Of a stretch of DNA of 64,000 bases, positions 57,701-64,000 are shown one piece after another. The notes below the pieces were generated by a model. The model saw nothing but the letters and a program-made list of their open reading frames with translations, did no database searches and was not told the DNA's origin. How positions within the stretch are numbered: position 1 is the first letter of the stretch; each line of letters starts with the position of its first letter. This DNA comes from Arthrobacter_E sp041360795 (GTDB lineage: Bacteria > Actinomycetota > Actinomycetes > Actinomycetales > Micrococcaceae): assembly GCF_041360795.1 (NCBI RefSeq), contig NZ_JBFUPW010000004.1:434001-498000 (forward strand), given 5' to 3'. A program made the position numbers and the translations under genes.

Positions 57701-57774
57701 GTTCACGGCACGTCTTTCCGGGTCACACGGGGCCATATGCGGCTCCCCACGACGCTCCGTGACAAGCCGTGAAC
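57701..57774 (+). promoter_or_regulatory. Divergent control region: inverted GTTCACGG pair and shared motif
   Basis: GTTCACGG (57701-57708) is inverted at 57767-57774 (CCGTGAAC). The motif CGACGCTCCGTGAC...GCCGTGA (57750-57772) matches 25370-25390 upstream of the orphan binding-protein gene. Both features lie between the divergent permease and FAD-protein genes, suggesting a common regulator. Confidence 0.45.
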
Positions 57775-57889
57775 TCCGGCGTCGGGGCGTGACGGCGGGG
57801 CTGGATTCCGGGGCGCCCGGGCTCCTAGGGTCAGGTTCCACCAGACCGTTCCCGCCGCCGCTCCACGGCCCGCGACCCAGGAGGAAGCC

Positions 57890-59860
57890 ATGACTCACCG
57901 CAGGCCCACGCTCGTCATGATCGGGGCGGGTCCGCGCGTGGCCGGAGTCCTGGAGCGGCTGGCCGCGAGCGCGCCCGAACTCCTCCGCAGTCCGGTGGAT
58001 CTTCACCTCGTGGATCCACAGGAGCCGGGGTCGGGACGGGTCTGGCGGCACCACCAGTACGCCGGTCTACTGCTCAATTCCATGGCTCAGGACATCACCC
58101 TGTTCACGGACGCCACCGTGCACTGCGCGGGGCCACGGGCCGAGGGCCCGGACCTGCTGGCCTGGGCGGAGCTCCTGACCGCGGGAGAGCTGGACGACGA
58201 CGGCCACCCCGCCGACTCCGCGCTGGAGGACCCGGCCCTGCTCGCCGAAGCCGCGGCCCTGCGCACCGGGTCCTTTCCCAGCCGCCGGCTCTTCGGCGCC
58301 TACGCCCGCTGGTTCCTCCACCGGGCCGTGCTGCGGCTGGCGCCCCGCGCCCGGGTCACCGTGCACCGCGACACCGCCACGGCCGTGCACCACGACGCCG
58401 CCGGCTACCGCGTGCAGCTGGCATCCGGGCCGGTGCTGGACGCCGACGTCGTGCTCTACTCCCTGGGGCACAGCGACGCCCGGCCGGATGCCCGCGAGCG
58501 CGCCCTGACGTCCTTCGCTGAACGGCACGGCGGCCTGTACCTCCCGCCGGCGTACACCGCCGACGCGGACTATTCGAACATCGCACCAGGTCAGGACGTG
58601 CTGGTGTCCGGCATGGGACTGGCTTTCGTGGACCTCGTGGTCCTTCTGTTCGAGGGCCGCGGCGGGCGGTTCACTCCCCGGGCCGAGGGCGGTTTCGACT
58701 ACGTGCCCTCGGGCCGGGAACCCCGTCTCTGGGCAGGGTCCCGCCGTGGGGTGCCGTATCACGCGAAGCCACAGGTCCCCCTCCGGGGTCCGGCGCCGGG
58801 CGGCGCCCGCTACCTGACCCAGGAGGCCGTGGGCGCACTGCTGAACTCCGTCGACGAGATCGGGTTCCGGGAACACCTCTGGCCACTGGCGGCCAAGGAT
58901 GTAGCCCACGCGTACTACGAAGAGCTGTTCGCGGCCTCGCCCGCGCGGGTCGACGGGCCCTGGGACGCCTTCGAGCGACGGCTGGACACGGTGGCCTGGG
59001 GCTCAGCCGAACAGCGGCGCCTGCTGCGCGACTTCATCCCGGATCCGGCGTACCAGTTGGACTTCGACCAGGTCGACCGGCCGCTCGGCACGGGGCGGGG
59101 ACCGGAGCTCGGGGGTCTGGCCGACCGCGAGGCGGCGGTGCTCCGGCACGTCGAAGAGGACCTCCGGCTGCGCAGCGACCCCACGCACAGCGAGCAGACC
59201 GCGCTCTTCACCGGCTTCCTGTACGCCTACTTCTCCCTGGGCACGCTCGTGCCCGTGGAGCGGCTGAGCGCGTCGGCGCTGGCCGAGATCAACGAGTGGT
59301 GGCACGGCTTCTTCTCCTTCATCGACTCCGGTCCGCCCCCGCACCGGCTCGAGGAGATGCTCGCGCTGCACCGCGGCGGGTTCCTGCGCTTCCTCGGACC
59401 AGGGGCGGTGATCTCACCGGACGAGACGAGTGGCCGTTTCGTCGCCTCCCTCCCGGGCAGCGACGACACCGTCAGCGCCGCCGTCTTCGTGGAGGCCCGC
59501 CTGCCGGAACCGACCGTCGAGGGTTCCCGCAACCCGGCCCTCTGGCAACTGGGCAGCAGCGGGCTGGGACGGGAGAAACAGGTGCTCACGCGGGCCGGGG
59601 TCAGCAGCTCCGGCCGACTGGCCGTGGATGCACAGCAGCGCATCCTGGGGCCCGACGGCGCGGAGCGGCGCCATCTGTTCGCCGTCGGACCGTGGACGTC
59701 GGCGTGGGGGTCGGCCGCTTTCGCGCGACCGCGCACCAATGCCGCCCCGTTCCGCGAGAACGACGCCCTGGCGAGGAGGCTCCTCAAGGCCCTCAACGAT
59801 GTCGCCGACGGACTCGTCGCCTCCGGCACGGCACCGGCTTCCGAACGGCTGCGTGCCTGA
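57890..59860 (+). CDS. FAD/NAD(P)-binding protein (pfam13454-type)
   Basis: A 656-residue protein beginning with a dinucleotide-binding motif (TLVMIGAGPRVAGVLERLAASAPELL) and the FAD_NAD_binding-9 landmark GSGRVWRHHQYAGLLLNSMAQDITLFTD. The middle carries GQDVLVSGMGLAFVDLVVLLFEGRGG. The C-terminal third includes RRHLFAVGPWTSAWGSAAFARPRTNAAPFRENDALAR. Such proteins are seen beside siderophore and flavin-monooxygenase loci and may supply reduced flavin or oxidise an amine, but activity is unproven. GGAGGAAGCC precedes the ATG. It is divergent from the ABC/LLM operon. Confidence 0.85.
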   Translation: MTHRRPTLVMIGAGPRVAGVLERLAASAPELLRSPVDLHLVDPQEPGSGRVWRHHQYAGLLLNSMAQDITLFTDATVHCAGPRAEGPDLLAWAELLTAGELDDDGHPADSALEDPALLAEAAALRTGSFPSRRLFGAYARWFLHRAVLRLAPRARVTVHRDTATAVHHDAAGYRVQLASGPVLDADVVLYSLGHSDARPDARERALTSFAERHGGLYLPPAYTADADYSNIAPGQDVLVSGMGLAFVDLVVLLFEGRGGRFTPRAEGGFDYVPSGREPRLWAGSRRGVPYHAKPQVPLRGPAPGGARYLTQEAVGALLNSVDEIGFREHLWPLAAKDVAHAYYEELFAASPARVDGPWDAFERRLDTVAWGSAEQRRLLRDFIPDPAYQLDFDQVDRPLGTGRGPELGGLADREAAVLRHVEEDLRLRSDPTHSEQTALFTGFLYAYFSLGTLVPVERLSASALAEINEWWHGFFSFIDSGPPPHRLEEMLALHRGGFLRFLGPGAVISPDETSGRFVASLPGSDDTVSAAVFVEARLPEPTVEGSRNPALWQLGSSGLGREKQVLTRAGVSSSGRLAVDAQQRILGPDGAERRHLFAVGPWTSAWGSAAFARPRTNAAPFRENDALARRLLKALNDVADGLVASGTAPASERLRA

Positions 59861-59930
59861 GCCGCACGCACCGATTCCCGGCCGCGCCCGCCCGCCCGCC
59901 GACCACGATCCCTCAGAGACGGAAGATCCC

Positions 59931-60512
59931 ATGAGCATCACCGCGAACTCCCCGACCGAATCCTCCCCCGACGCCCTCTCGCAGGACGCTTCCTCGCCGG
60001 GCGTTTCCTCCCCCGCCGGACTCCTCGACCTGACGGTCGTCCAGGTCGGCCTGGATGACGCCCGGGTGAAGCCCCTCCTGGAGGAGCTCGCCGTCGAATA
60101 CTCCACCCGGTACGGCGACTTCTTCTCCGCGGCCGGTGCACAGGAGGAACTCTCCCGCTATCCGGCCAGCGAGTTCGAGCCCCCGCACGGCGCGCTCCTG
60201 ATCCTGCAGGAGGGCGGGGAGACCGTGGCCGGCGGAGCGTTCCGCCGCTACGACCAGGAGACCGCCGAATTCAAGAGGATCTGGACGCACTCCGCGCATC
60301 GTCGCAAAGGGCTGGCCCGGCGGGTCCTGGTGGAACTGGAACGAGTGGCCGGGGAGCGCGGCTTCTCGAGGGTCTACCTGACCACAGGTCCCCGGCAGCC
60401 CGAGGCGAAGGCGCTGTACCTCGCCACGGGGTACACGCCTCTCTTCGACCTCGAGGCGGACCCGGAGGAGATCAAGCACCTGGCCTTCACCAAGCCACTC
60501 TCCCCCGCCTGA
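59931..60512 (+). CDS. GNAT-family N-acetyltransferase
   Basis: A 193-residue acetyltransferase: a disordered Ser/Asp-rich N-terminus of about 35 residues, then the GNAT fold with motif A IWTHSAHRRKGLARRVLVELERVAGERGFSRVYLTTGPRQPEAKALYLATGYTPL. The R-x-x-G-L-A signature binds acetyl-CoA. In Bacillus yxe and ytm operons, an acetyltransferase of this kind N-acetylates S-substituted cysteines before monooxygenation. Position beside three LLM monooxygenase genes makes a similar role plausible. GGAAGATCCC precedes ATG 59931. It starts 70 bases after the FAD protein gene and is followed by a long hairpin. Confidence 0.88.
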   Translation: MSITANSPTESSPDALSQDASSPGVSSPAGLLDLTVVQVGLDDARVKPLLEELAVEYSTRYGDFFSAAGAQEELSRYPASEFEPPHGALLILQEGGETVAGGAFRRYDQETAEFKRIWTHSAHRRKGLARRVLVELERVAGERGFSRVYLTTGPRQPEAKALYLATGYTPLFDLEADPEEIKHLAFTKPLSPA

Positions 60513-60527
60513 CGCCCCTCCCTTAAA

Positions 60528-60588
60528 CGCGAGGGAACAGCTGATGCCCGGATCCGCGGCGGATCCGGGCATCAGCTGTTCCTTCGCG
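60528..60588. terminator. Long hairpin, second member of the repeat-terminator family
   Basis: Arms 60528-60557 and 60559-60588 are inverted copies with one G-T-type mismatch. They contain GAACAGCTGATGCCC, the same element as at 26498-26560 (GTAACAGCTGACGCCC). It lies between convergent GNAT genes. Confidence 0.85.
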
Positions 60589-60623
60589 GAGCGGGCTCCG
60601 CGGGGCTTGAACGCGCGGCCCTC

Positions 60624-61697
60624 CTAGAACTCGCGCTCGAACGGCGTGGTTCCGGTGACCCGGACGAAGCCGTACCGCTCGAGGATCGGCCGCGAGTAGT
60701 CGGTCGAATCGCTGTTGATCAGGGAGATGCCCTGCGCCAGCGCCGCACGGGCCCGCTGAGCGGTCACGGCCCGGTAGATGCCCTGCCCGCGCCACTCCTC
60801 CAGCGTGAACCCACCCCAGATCCCGGCGAAGTCCGTCCCGGGGACCGGCTCCAGCCGCCCTCCGGACACCACCTCGCCGTCGGCCACCGCCATCCAGGCC
60901 TCGGTGCCGTTCCCCCGGCCGAGCCGACCCATCAGATCGGCGGCACGGCGCGGGGCGTCGGCGGCACTGCCGCCGAAGGCGTCCTCCGCCGCGACGCACA
61001 GCGCCAGGGCGTCCTCGATCGACCGAACCGGCTGGAGGCTGACGCCGTCGGGAAGTGGAACGTCGACGGCGAGCGCGGCGGCGTCTCCGATCATCACCGA
61101 CTCCTCCTCCCCCTCCGTGAAGCCCGCGGCCCGGAGCGCATCGCCCAGGCCGAGGAGACCGTCGTGGCTGCGGGTCTTCCACTCGAGAGTGGACAGTGGA
61201 CGGCGGGGCGCCCGCACCGGTGCGGCGGACGTCGCGGAACCGCTCGGGCGGGCCGCCCCTTCCTCCGGAGCGGAGAGCTGATCCCCGGGATGCCCTCCGA
61301 GGACGCCGTCCCCGGCGGCGTCGGCCGCGCCCGGGGCAGATGGCGACCCGTCCTCCGGGCTCGCGAGTTCGCCGGCCAGGTCCAGCACGGCGGCCACCCC
61401 GGCCTCCACCAGAGCGGCCAGGCGTCCCGGACGGGTGAGCTCGTCCCGGAGCAGCGCGGCGTTCTCATCCTGGCCGACCGCGCCATGGCTGATGAACCCC
61501 GCCTCTCCGGCGAACACCGCCGTCATCACGGACAGGAACGGACCGTCTCCGGCGCCCTCGGGAACGGCAGAAGCCTCCAGCAGCACGCCCTCCCGGGGGT
61601 ACCAGTGCAGCAGGCGACGAGCCAGCGCTCCCTGCGCTTCGGCGTCGAGCCTCAGCTGAGAGTCATACGCGGCCAGCATTCCCGGCTCCTCACTCAT
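60624..61697 (-). CDS. GNAT-family N-acetyltransferase with low-complexity linker
   Basis: A 357-residue protein. An N-terminal half of unknown type (residues 1-115) is joined by an Ala/Gly/Ser/Pro-rich linker (about 115-170) to a C-terminal GNAT domain with IWGGFTLEEWRGQGIYRAVTAQRARAALAQGISLINSDSTDYSRPILERYGFVRVTGTTPF. The acetyl-CoA motif is W-R-G-Q-G-I-Y. It is a two-domain (possibly tandem-GNAT) enzyme with unknown substrate. The start overlaps the stop of the DinB-family gene by eight bases, so the two genes are one transcript. Confidence 0.82.
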   Translation of the reverse strand: MSEEPGMLAAYDSQLRLDAEAQGALARRLLHWYPREGVLLEASAVPEGAGDGPFLSVMTAVFAGEAGFISHGAVGQDENAALLRDELTRPGRLAALVEAGVAAVLDLAGELASPEDGSPSAPGAADAAGDGVLGGHPGDQLSAPEEGAARPSGSATSAAPVRAPRRPLSTLEWKTRSHDGLLGLGDALRAAGFTEGEEESVMIGDAAALAVDVPLPDGVSLQPVRSIEDALALCVAAEDAFGGSAADAPRRAADLMGRLGRGNGTEAWMAVADGEVVSGGRLEPVPGTDFAGIWGGFTLEEWRGQGIYRAVTAQRARAALAQGISLINSDSTDYSRPILERYGFVRVTGTTPFEREF

Positions 61698-62307
61698 GGA
61701 CGCTCTCCCCGGCAGCGGTGGCGGCAGCGCGGGCCGCGTCCTCGATGCGGCCGCGGTAGGCGGACCATCGCGCGTCGTCGAAGTCGGGAAGGTTCGGATG
61801 CCCGGCGGTGTAGCCGATGCTGCCGTCGATCAGTTCTCGCACGATGTCCGCGTGACCCGCATGATGAGCCGTCTCCAGGTCGACGTGGACCAGGATCTGG
61901 TGGAGGGTGACGTTCCGTGTCTCCGGCTTCCACCAGGGCACCACGCCGGGGGCGTCGAGATCCAGCGCGTCGATGGTGGCGTCACTGTGGGCTGCGGAGG
62001 CGTGGTGCAGCTCCAGAATGCTCTGCACCGATTCCGTCTCCGGCACCCACATGTCCGCGTTGTCTTCGGCATCCGGGGCGCCCCAGGGCATGGGGTGTTC
62101 GAAAGGTCTGTCGAAGACGAGACCGAAGTACTCGGCCTGGACGCTGGCGACATGCTTCACCAGGCCCAGGAGATTGGTCCCGGTCCGGGTCATCGGACGG
62201 CGGAGGTCGTACTCGCCGAGCCCGTCCAGTTTCGCCAGCAGTCCCGCTCGCCGCGCCCGGAGATAACGGTGCAGGGTCGTCTTGATGTCCTCTGGGGTGT
62301 GAGTCAT
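61690..62307 (-). CDS. DinB-family protein (mycothiol transferase-like)
   Basis: A 205-residue DinB-type helical bundle: NLLGLVKHVASVQAEYFGLVFDRPFEHPMPWGAPDAEDNADMWVPETESVQSIL, then LHQILVHVDLETAHHAGHADIVRELIDGSIGY. The three conserved histidines (KH, AHHAGH) would bind a divalent metal. The family may transfer mycothiol. It is coupled to the following GNAT gene. Start ATG 62307 (MTHTPED) lacks a strong ribosome site, but the length fits the family. It is the second DinB protein in the window (the other is at 44918-45460). Confidence 0.88.
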   Translation of the reverse strand: MTHTPEDIKTTLHRYLRARRAGLLAKLDGLGEYDLRRPMTRTGTNLLGLVKHVASVQAEYFGLVFDRPFEHPMPWGAPDAEDNADMWVPETESVQSILELHHASAAHSDATIDALDLDAPGVVPWWKPETRNVTLHQILVHVDLETAHHAGHADIVRELIDGSIGYTAGHPNLPDFDDARWSAYRGRIEDAARAAATAAGESVHE

Positions 62308-62418
62308 GCCACGAGCCTACGACAAGGGTCCGACAGAAGATCCGGCCCCTCCACCACACCCCGGATTCCCGGCGGGGCCTGCGGCTTCAAGAGCATTGAC
62401 ACCCCCTCCCGCTAAGCT

Positions 62419-64000
62419 ATGGCCATGGCCAGCAAGAGCACTGACTCCAAGAGCACCGAGGACAAGGTCCAGACGATCCGCGAGGGCTACACCTTCTCCG
62501 GCCCCGTGATCGAGCTGGGCGCGGCGATCGTGGACGACGCCGTCCACCAGGACGCCCCGGTCCGTCTGCCCCTCGGCATGATGAACCGGCACGGCCTCGT
62601 GGCAGGCGCGACGGGCACGGGCAAGACCGTCACACTGCACATGATGGCGGAACAGCTGTCCGCTGCCGGCGTGCCGGTCTTCCTGGCCGACATCAAAGGC
62701 GACCTGTCCGGCCTGGCCACTCCCGGCGCAGGCGGGGACAAGCTTCTGGCGCGCACCGCAGAACTCGGTCAGGAATGGAAGGCCGCGACGTTCCCGGTCG
62801 AGTACCTCGCGCTGGGCGGCAACGGCAAGGGCATCCCCGTGCGGGCGTCCATCACGAGCTTCGGCCCGATCCTGCTCTCGCGCGTCATGGACCTCAATGA
62901 CACCCAGGAGTCCAGCCTCCAGCTGATCTTCCACTTCGCGGACCAGAACCAGCTGGAACTGGACGACCTCAAGGATCTCCGGGCGGTCATCCAGTACCTC
63001 ACCTCGGACGAGGGCAAAGAGGCCCTGGCCCAGCTCGGCGGACTGTCCAAGGCGACCGCCGGGGTCATCCTGCGCGAGATCGTGGCGCTGGAAGCCCAGG
63101 GGATGGAGCAGTTCTTCGGGCTCCCCGAGTTCGACCCCTCCGAACTTCTGCGCACGGCGCCGGACGGCCGTGGCATCATCAGCGCCCTCGAGCTGCCCAC
63201 CCTGCAGGACAAGCCCGCGCTGTTCTCCACCTTCCTCATGTGGCTGCTGTCGGAGCTGTTCGAGACGCTTCCGGAGGCCGGAGACCTGGACAAGCCCAAG
63301 CTCGTGTTCTTCTTCGACGAGGCCCACCTGCTCTTCACGGGCGCCTCCAAGGCGTTCCTCCAGGCCATCACCCAGACCGTGCGTCTCATCCGTTCCAAGG
63401 GCGTGGGCATCTTCTTCGTGACCCAGACCCCCAAGGACGTCCCCGCGGACGTCCTCGGCCAGCTCGCGAACCGGGTGCAGCACGCGCTGCGCGCCTTCAC
63501 ACCGGATGACGCCAAGGCGCTCAAGGCCACGGTGTCCACCTTCCCGGTCAGCGATTACGAGCTGGAGAAGGTCCTCACCTCGGCCGGGATCGGCGAGGCC
63601 GTCATCACCGTCATGAACGAGAAGGGCGCGCCCACTCCGGTGGCGCTGACCCGCCTCCGCGCGCCGGCATCGCTCATGGGCCCGGCGGACGACGCCACCA
63701 TGAACCAGGTCATCCAGGCCTCGTCCCTGGCTTCCAAGTACAGCCAGGCCACGGACCGCCAGTCCGCTTTCGAAAAACTGCAGAACGCGCCGGCCGGCGG
63801 CGCAGCGCAGCAGGGACAGCCGTCGGCGGGCTCCGGCTCCGCTGACCAGGGCACTGTGAACCAGGGCTCCGTGGACGAGGAGGCACGCCGGATCGAGGCG
63901 GAGATCCTCGGTCATTCGGTGCCGGGCGCACCGTCCCAGGCGCCTGCTCCGGCACCCGCGCCGAGCACCCCGGCGCCGCCCGCGCCGTCACCGGAACCCG
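62419..64000 (+). CDS. HerA-like (DUF853) P-loop ATPase, C-terminus beyond window
   Basis: 527 codons seen. Features: an N-terminal YTFSGPVIELGAAIVDDAV, Walker A ATGTGKT (about residue 63), Walker B VFFFDEAHLL, and the conserved FFVTQTPKDVPADVLGQLANRVQHALRAFTPDD of HerA/DUF853 helicases. The last part is Ala/Pro/Gln-rich and continues past 64000. Family members are hexameric ATPases thought to act with nucleases in DNA processing, though the DUF853 branch is poorly studied. ATG 62419 or 62425 can start the gene. The upstream sequence holds TTGACA at 62396. Confidence 0.88.
   Translation, partial: MAMASKSTDSKSTEDKVQTIREGYTFSGPVIELGAAIVDDAVHQDAPVRLPLGMMNRHGLVAGATGTGKTVTLHMMAEQLSAAGVPVFLADIKGDLSGLATPGAGGDKLLARTAELGQEWKAATFPVEYLALGGNGKGIPVRASITSFGPILLSRVMDLNDTQESSLQLIFHFADQNQLELDDLKDLRAVIQYLTSDEGKEALAQLGGLSKATAGVILREIVALEAQGMEQFFGLPEFDPSELLRTAPDGRGIISALELPTLQDKPALFSTFLMWLLSELFETLPEAGDLDKPKLVFFFDEAHLLFTGASKAFLQAITQTVRLIRSKGVGIFFVTQTPKDVPADVLGQLANRVQHALRAFTPDDAKALKATVSTFPVSDYELEKVLTSAGIGEAVITVMNEKGAPTPVALTRLRAPASLMGPADDATMNQVIQASSLASKYSQATDRQSAFEKLQNAPAGGAAQQGQPSAGSGSADQGTVNQGSVDEEARRIEAEILGHSVPGAPSQAPAPAPAPSTPAPPAPSPEP

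Noticed and set aside
62396..62423. TTGACA with TATGGC as promoter for the HerA-like gene
   Set aside because: Spacing of 16 would put the start point inside the coding region after both candidate ATGs. TAAGCT is too close to the -35. Not convincing.

Overview
The window is high-GC actinobacterial DNA. Gene content (several LLM flavin oxidoreductases, a 1185-residue PutA without a DNA-binding domain, DinB-family proteins, a WYL regulator, a GAP-family exporter, CsbD) and the style of the promoters fit a soil Micrococcaceae such as Arthrobacter or a close relative. That assignment is inferred from protein character only. No rRNA, tRNA or CRISPR array was recognised.

Layout. 1-2058: end of an MFS-type transporter (cut by the window edge) and a DUF418 membrane protein. 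2150-6440: a decayed, plasmid-like accessory island. It holds a parB-like gene broken by two frameshifts and a stop, a second truncated parB fragment, a 220-bp direct repeat that accompanies both copies, a serine recombinase with no normal start and a premature stop, and between the repeats an intact AT-richer pair: a secreted four-cysteine protein plus a tiny membrane protein, which together look like a bacteriocin and its immunity protein. 6457-9476: a coupled pair, a large exported cell-wall-binding-repeat protein and a membrane protein. 10032-14601: a HesB-like protein, then a MarR - DHA2 efflux - FAD monooxygenase module with a perfect operator palindrome and flanking 16-bp direct repeats. 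15142-25238: ordinary chromosomal genes (AEC transporter, GH84 hexosaminidase, EamA exporter with divergent LysR, acylphosphatase, LLM oxidoreductase, TetR with divergent GAP exporter, slipin).

25494-44140 is dominated by proline and hydroxyproline catabolism. putA has a divergent LysR gene. A long minus-strand run encodes an amino-acid ABC importer, a DapA-like deaminase, a 4-hydroxyproline epimerase, an ornithine-cyclodeaminase-like reductase, a GntR regulator, a three-subunit D-hydroxyproline dehydrogenase and a ketoglutarate-semialdehyde dehydrogenase. Together they could turn trans-4-hydroxyproline into 2-oxoglutarate. The two promoters of the run share a 16-bp motif, and one carries a perfect CRP-type TGTGA-N6-TCACA site.

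44351-49801: small hypothetical genes, a DinB/WYL divergent pair, and an AraC regulator divergent from a Tat-exported protein followed by three small unknown genes. 49946-60512: a striking divergent locus with an amino-acid-type ABC importer, three LLM monooxygenases and a DUF1684 protein on one strand, and an FAD/NAD(P)-binding protein and a GNAT acetyltransferase on the other. It resembles in composition the Bacillus yxe and ytm S-substituted-cysteine salvage operons and is the best candidate for an undescribed pathway. An orphan paralogous binding protein at 25494 shares an upstream motif with this locus. 60624-64000: GNAT and DinB proteins and the start of a HerA-like ATPase that runs off the window.
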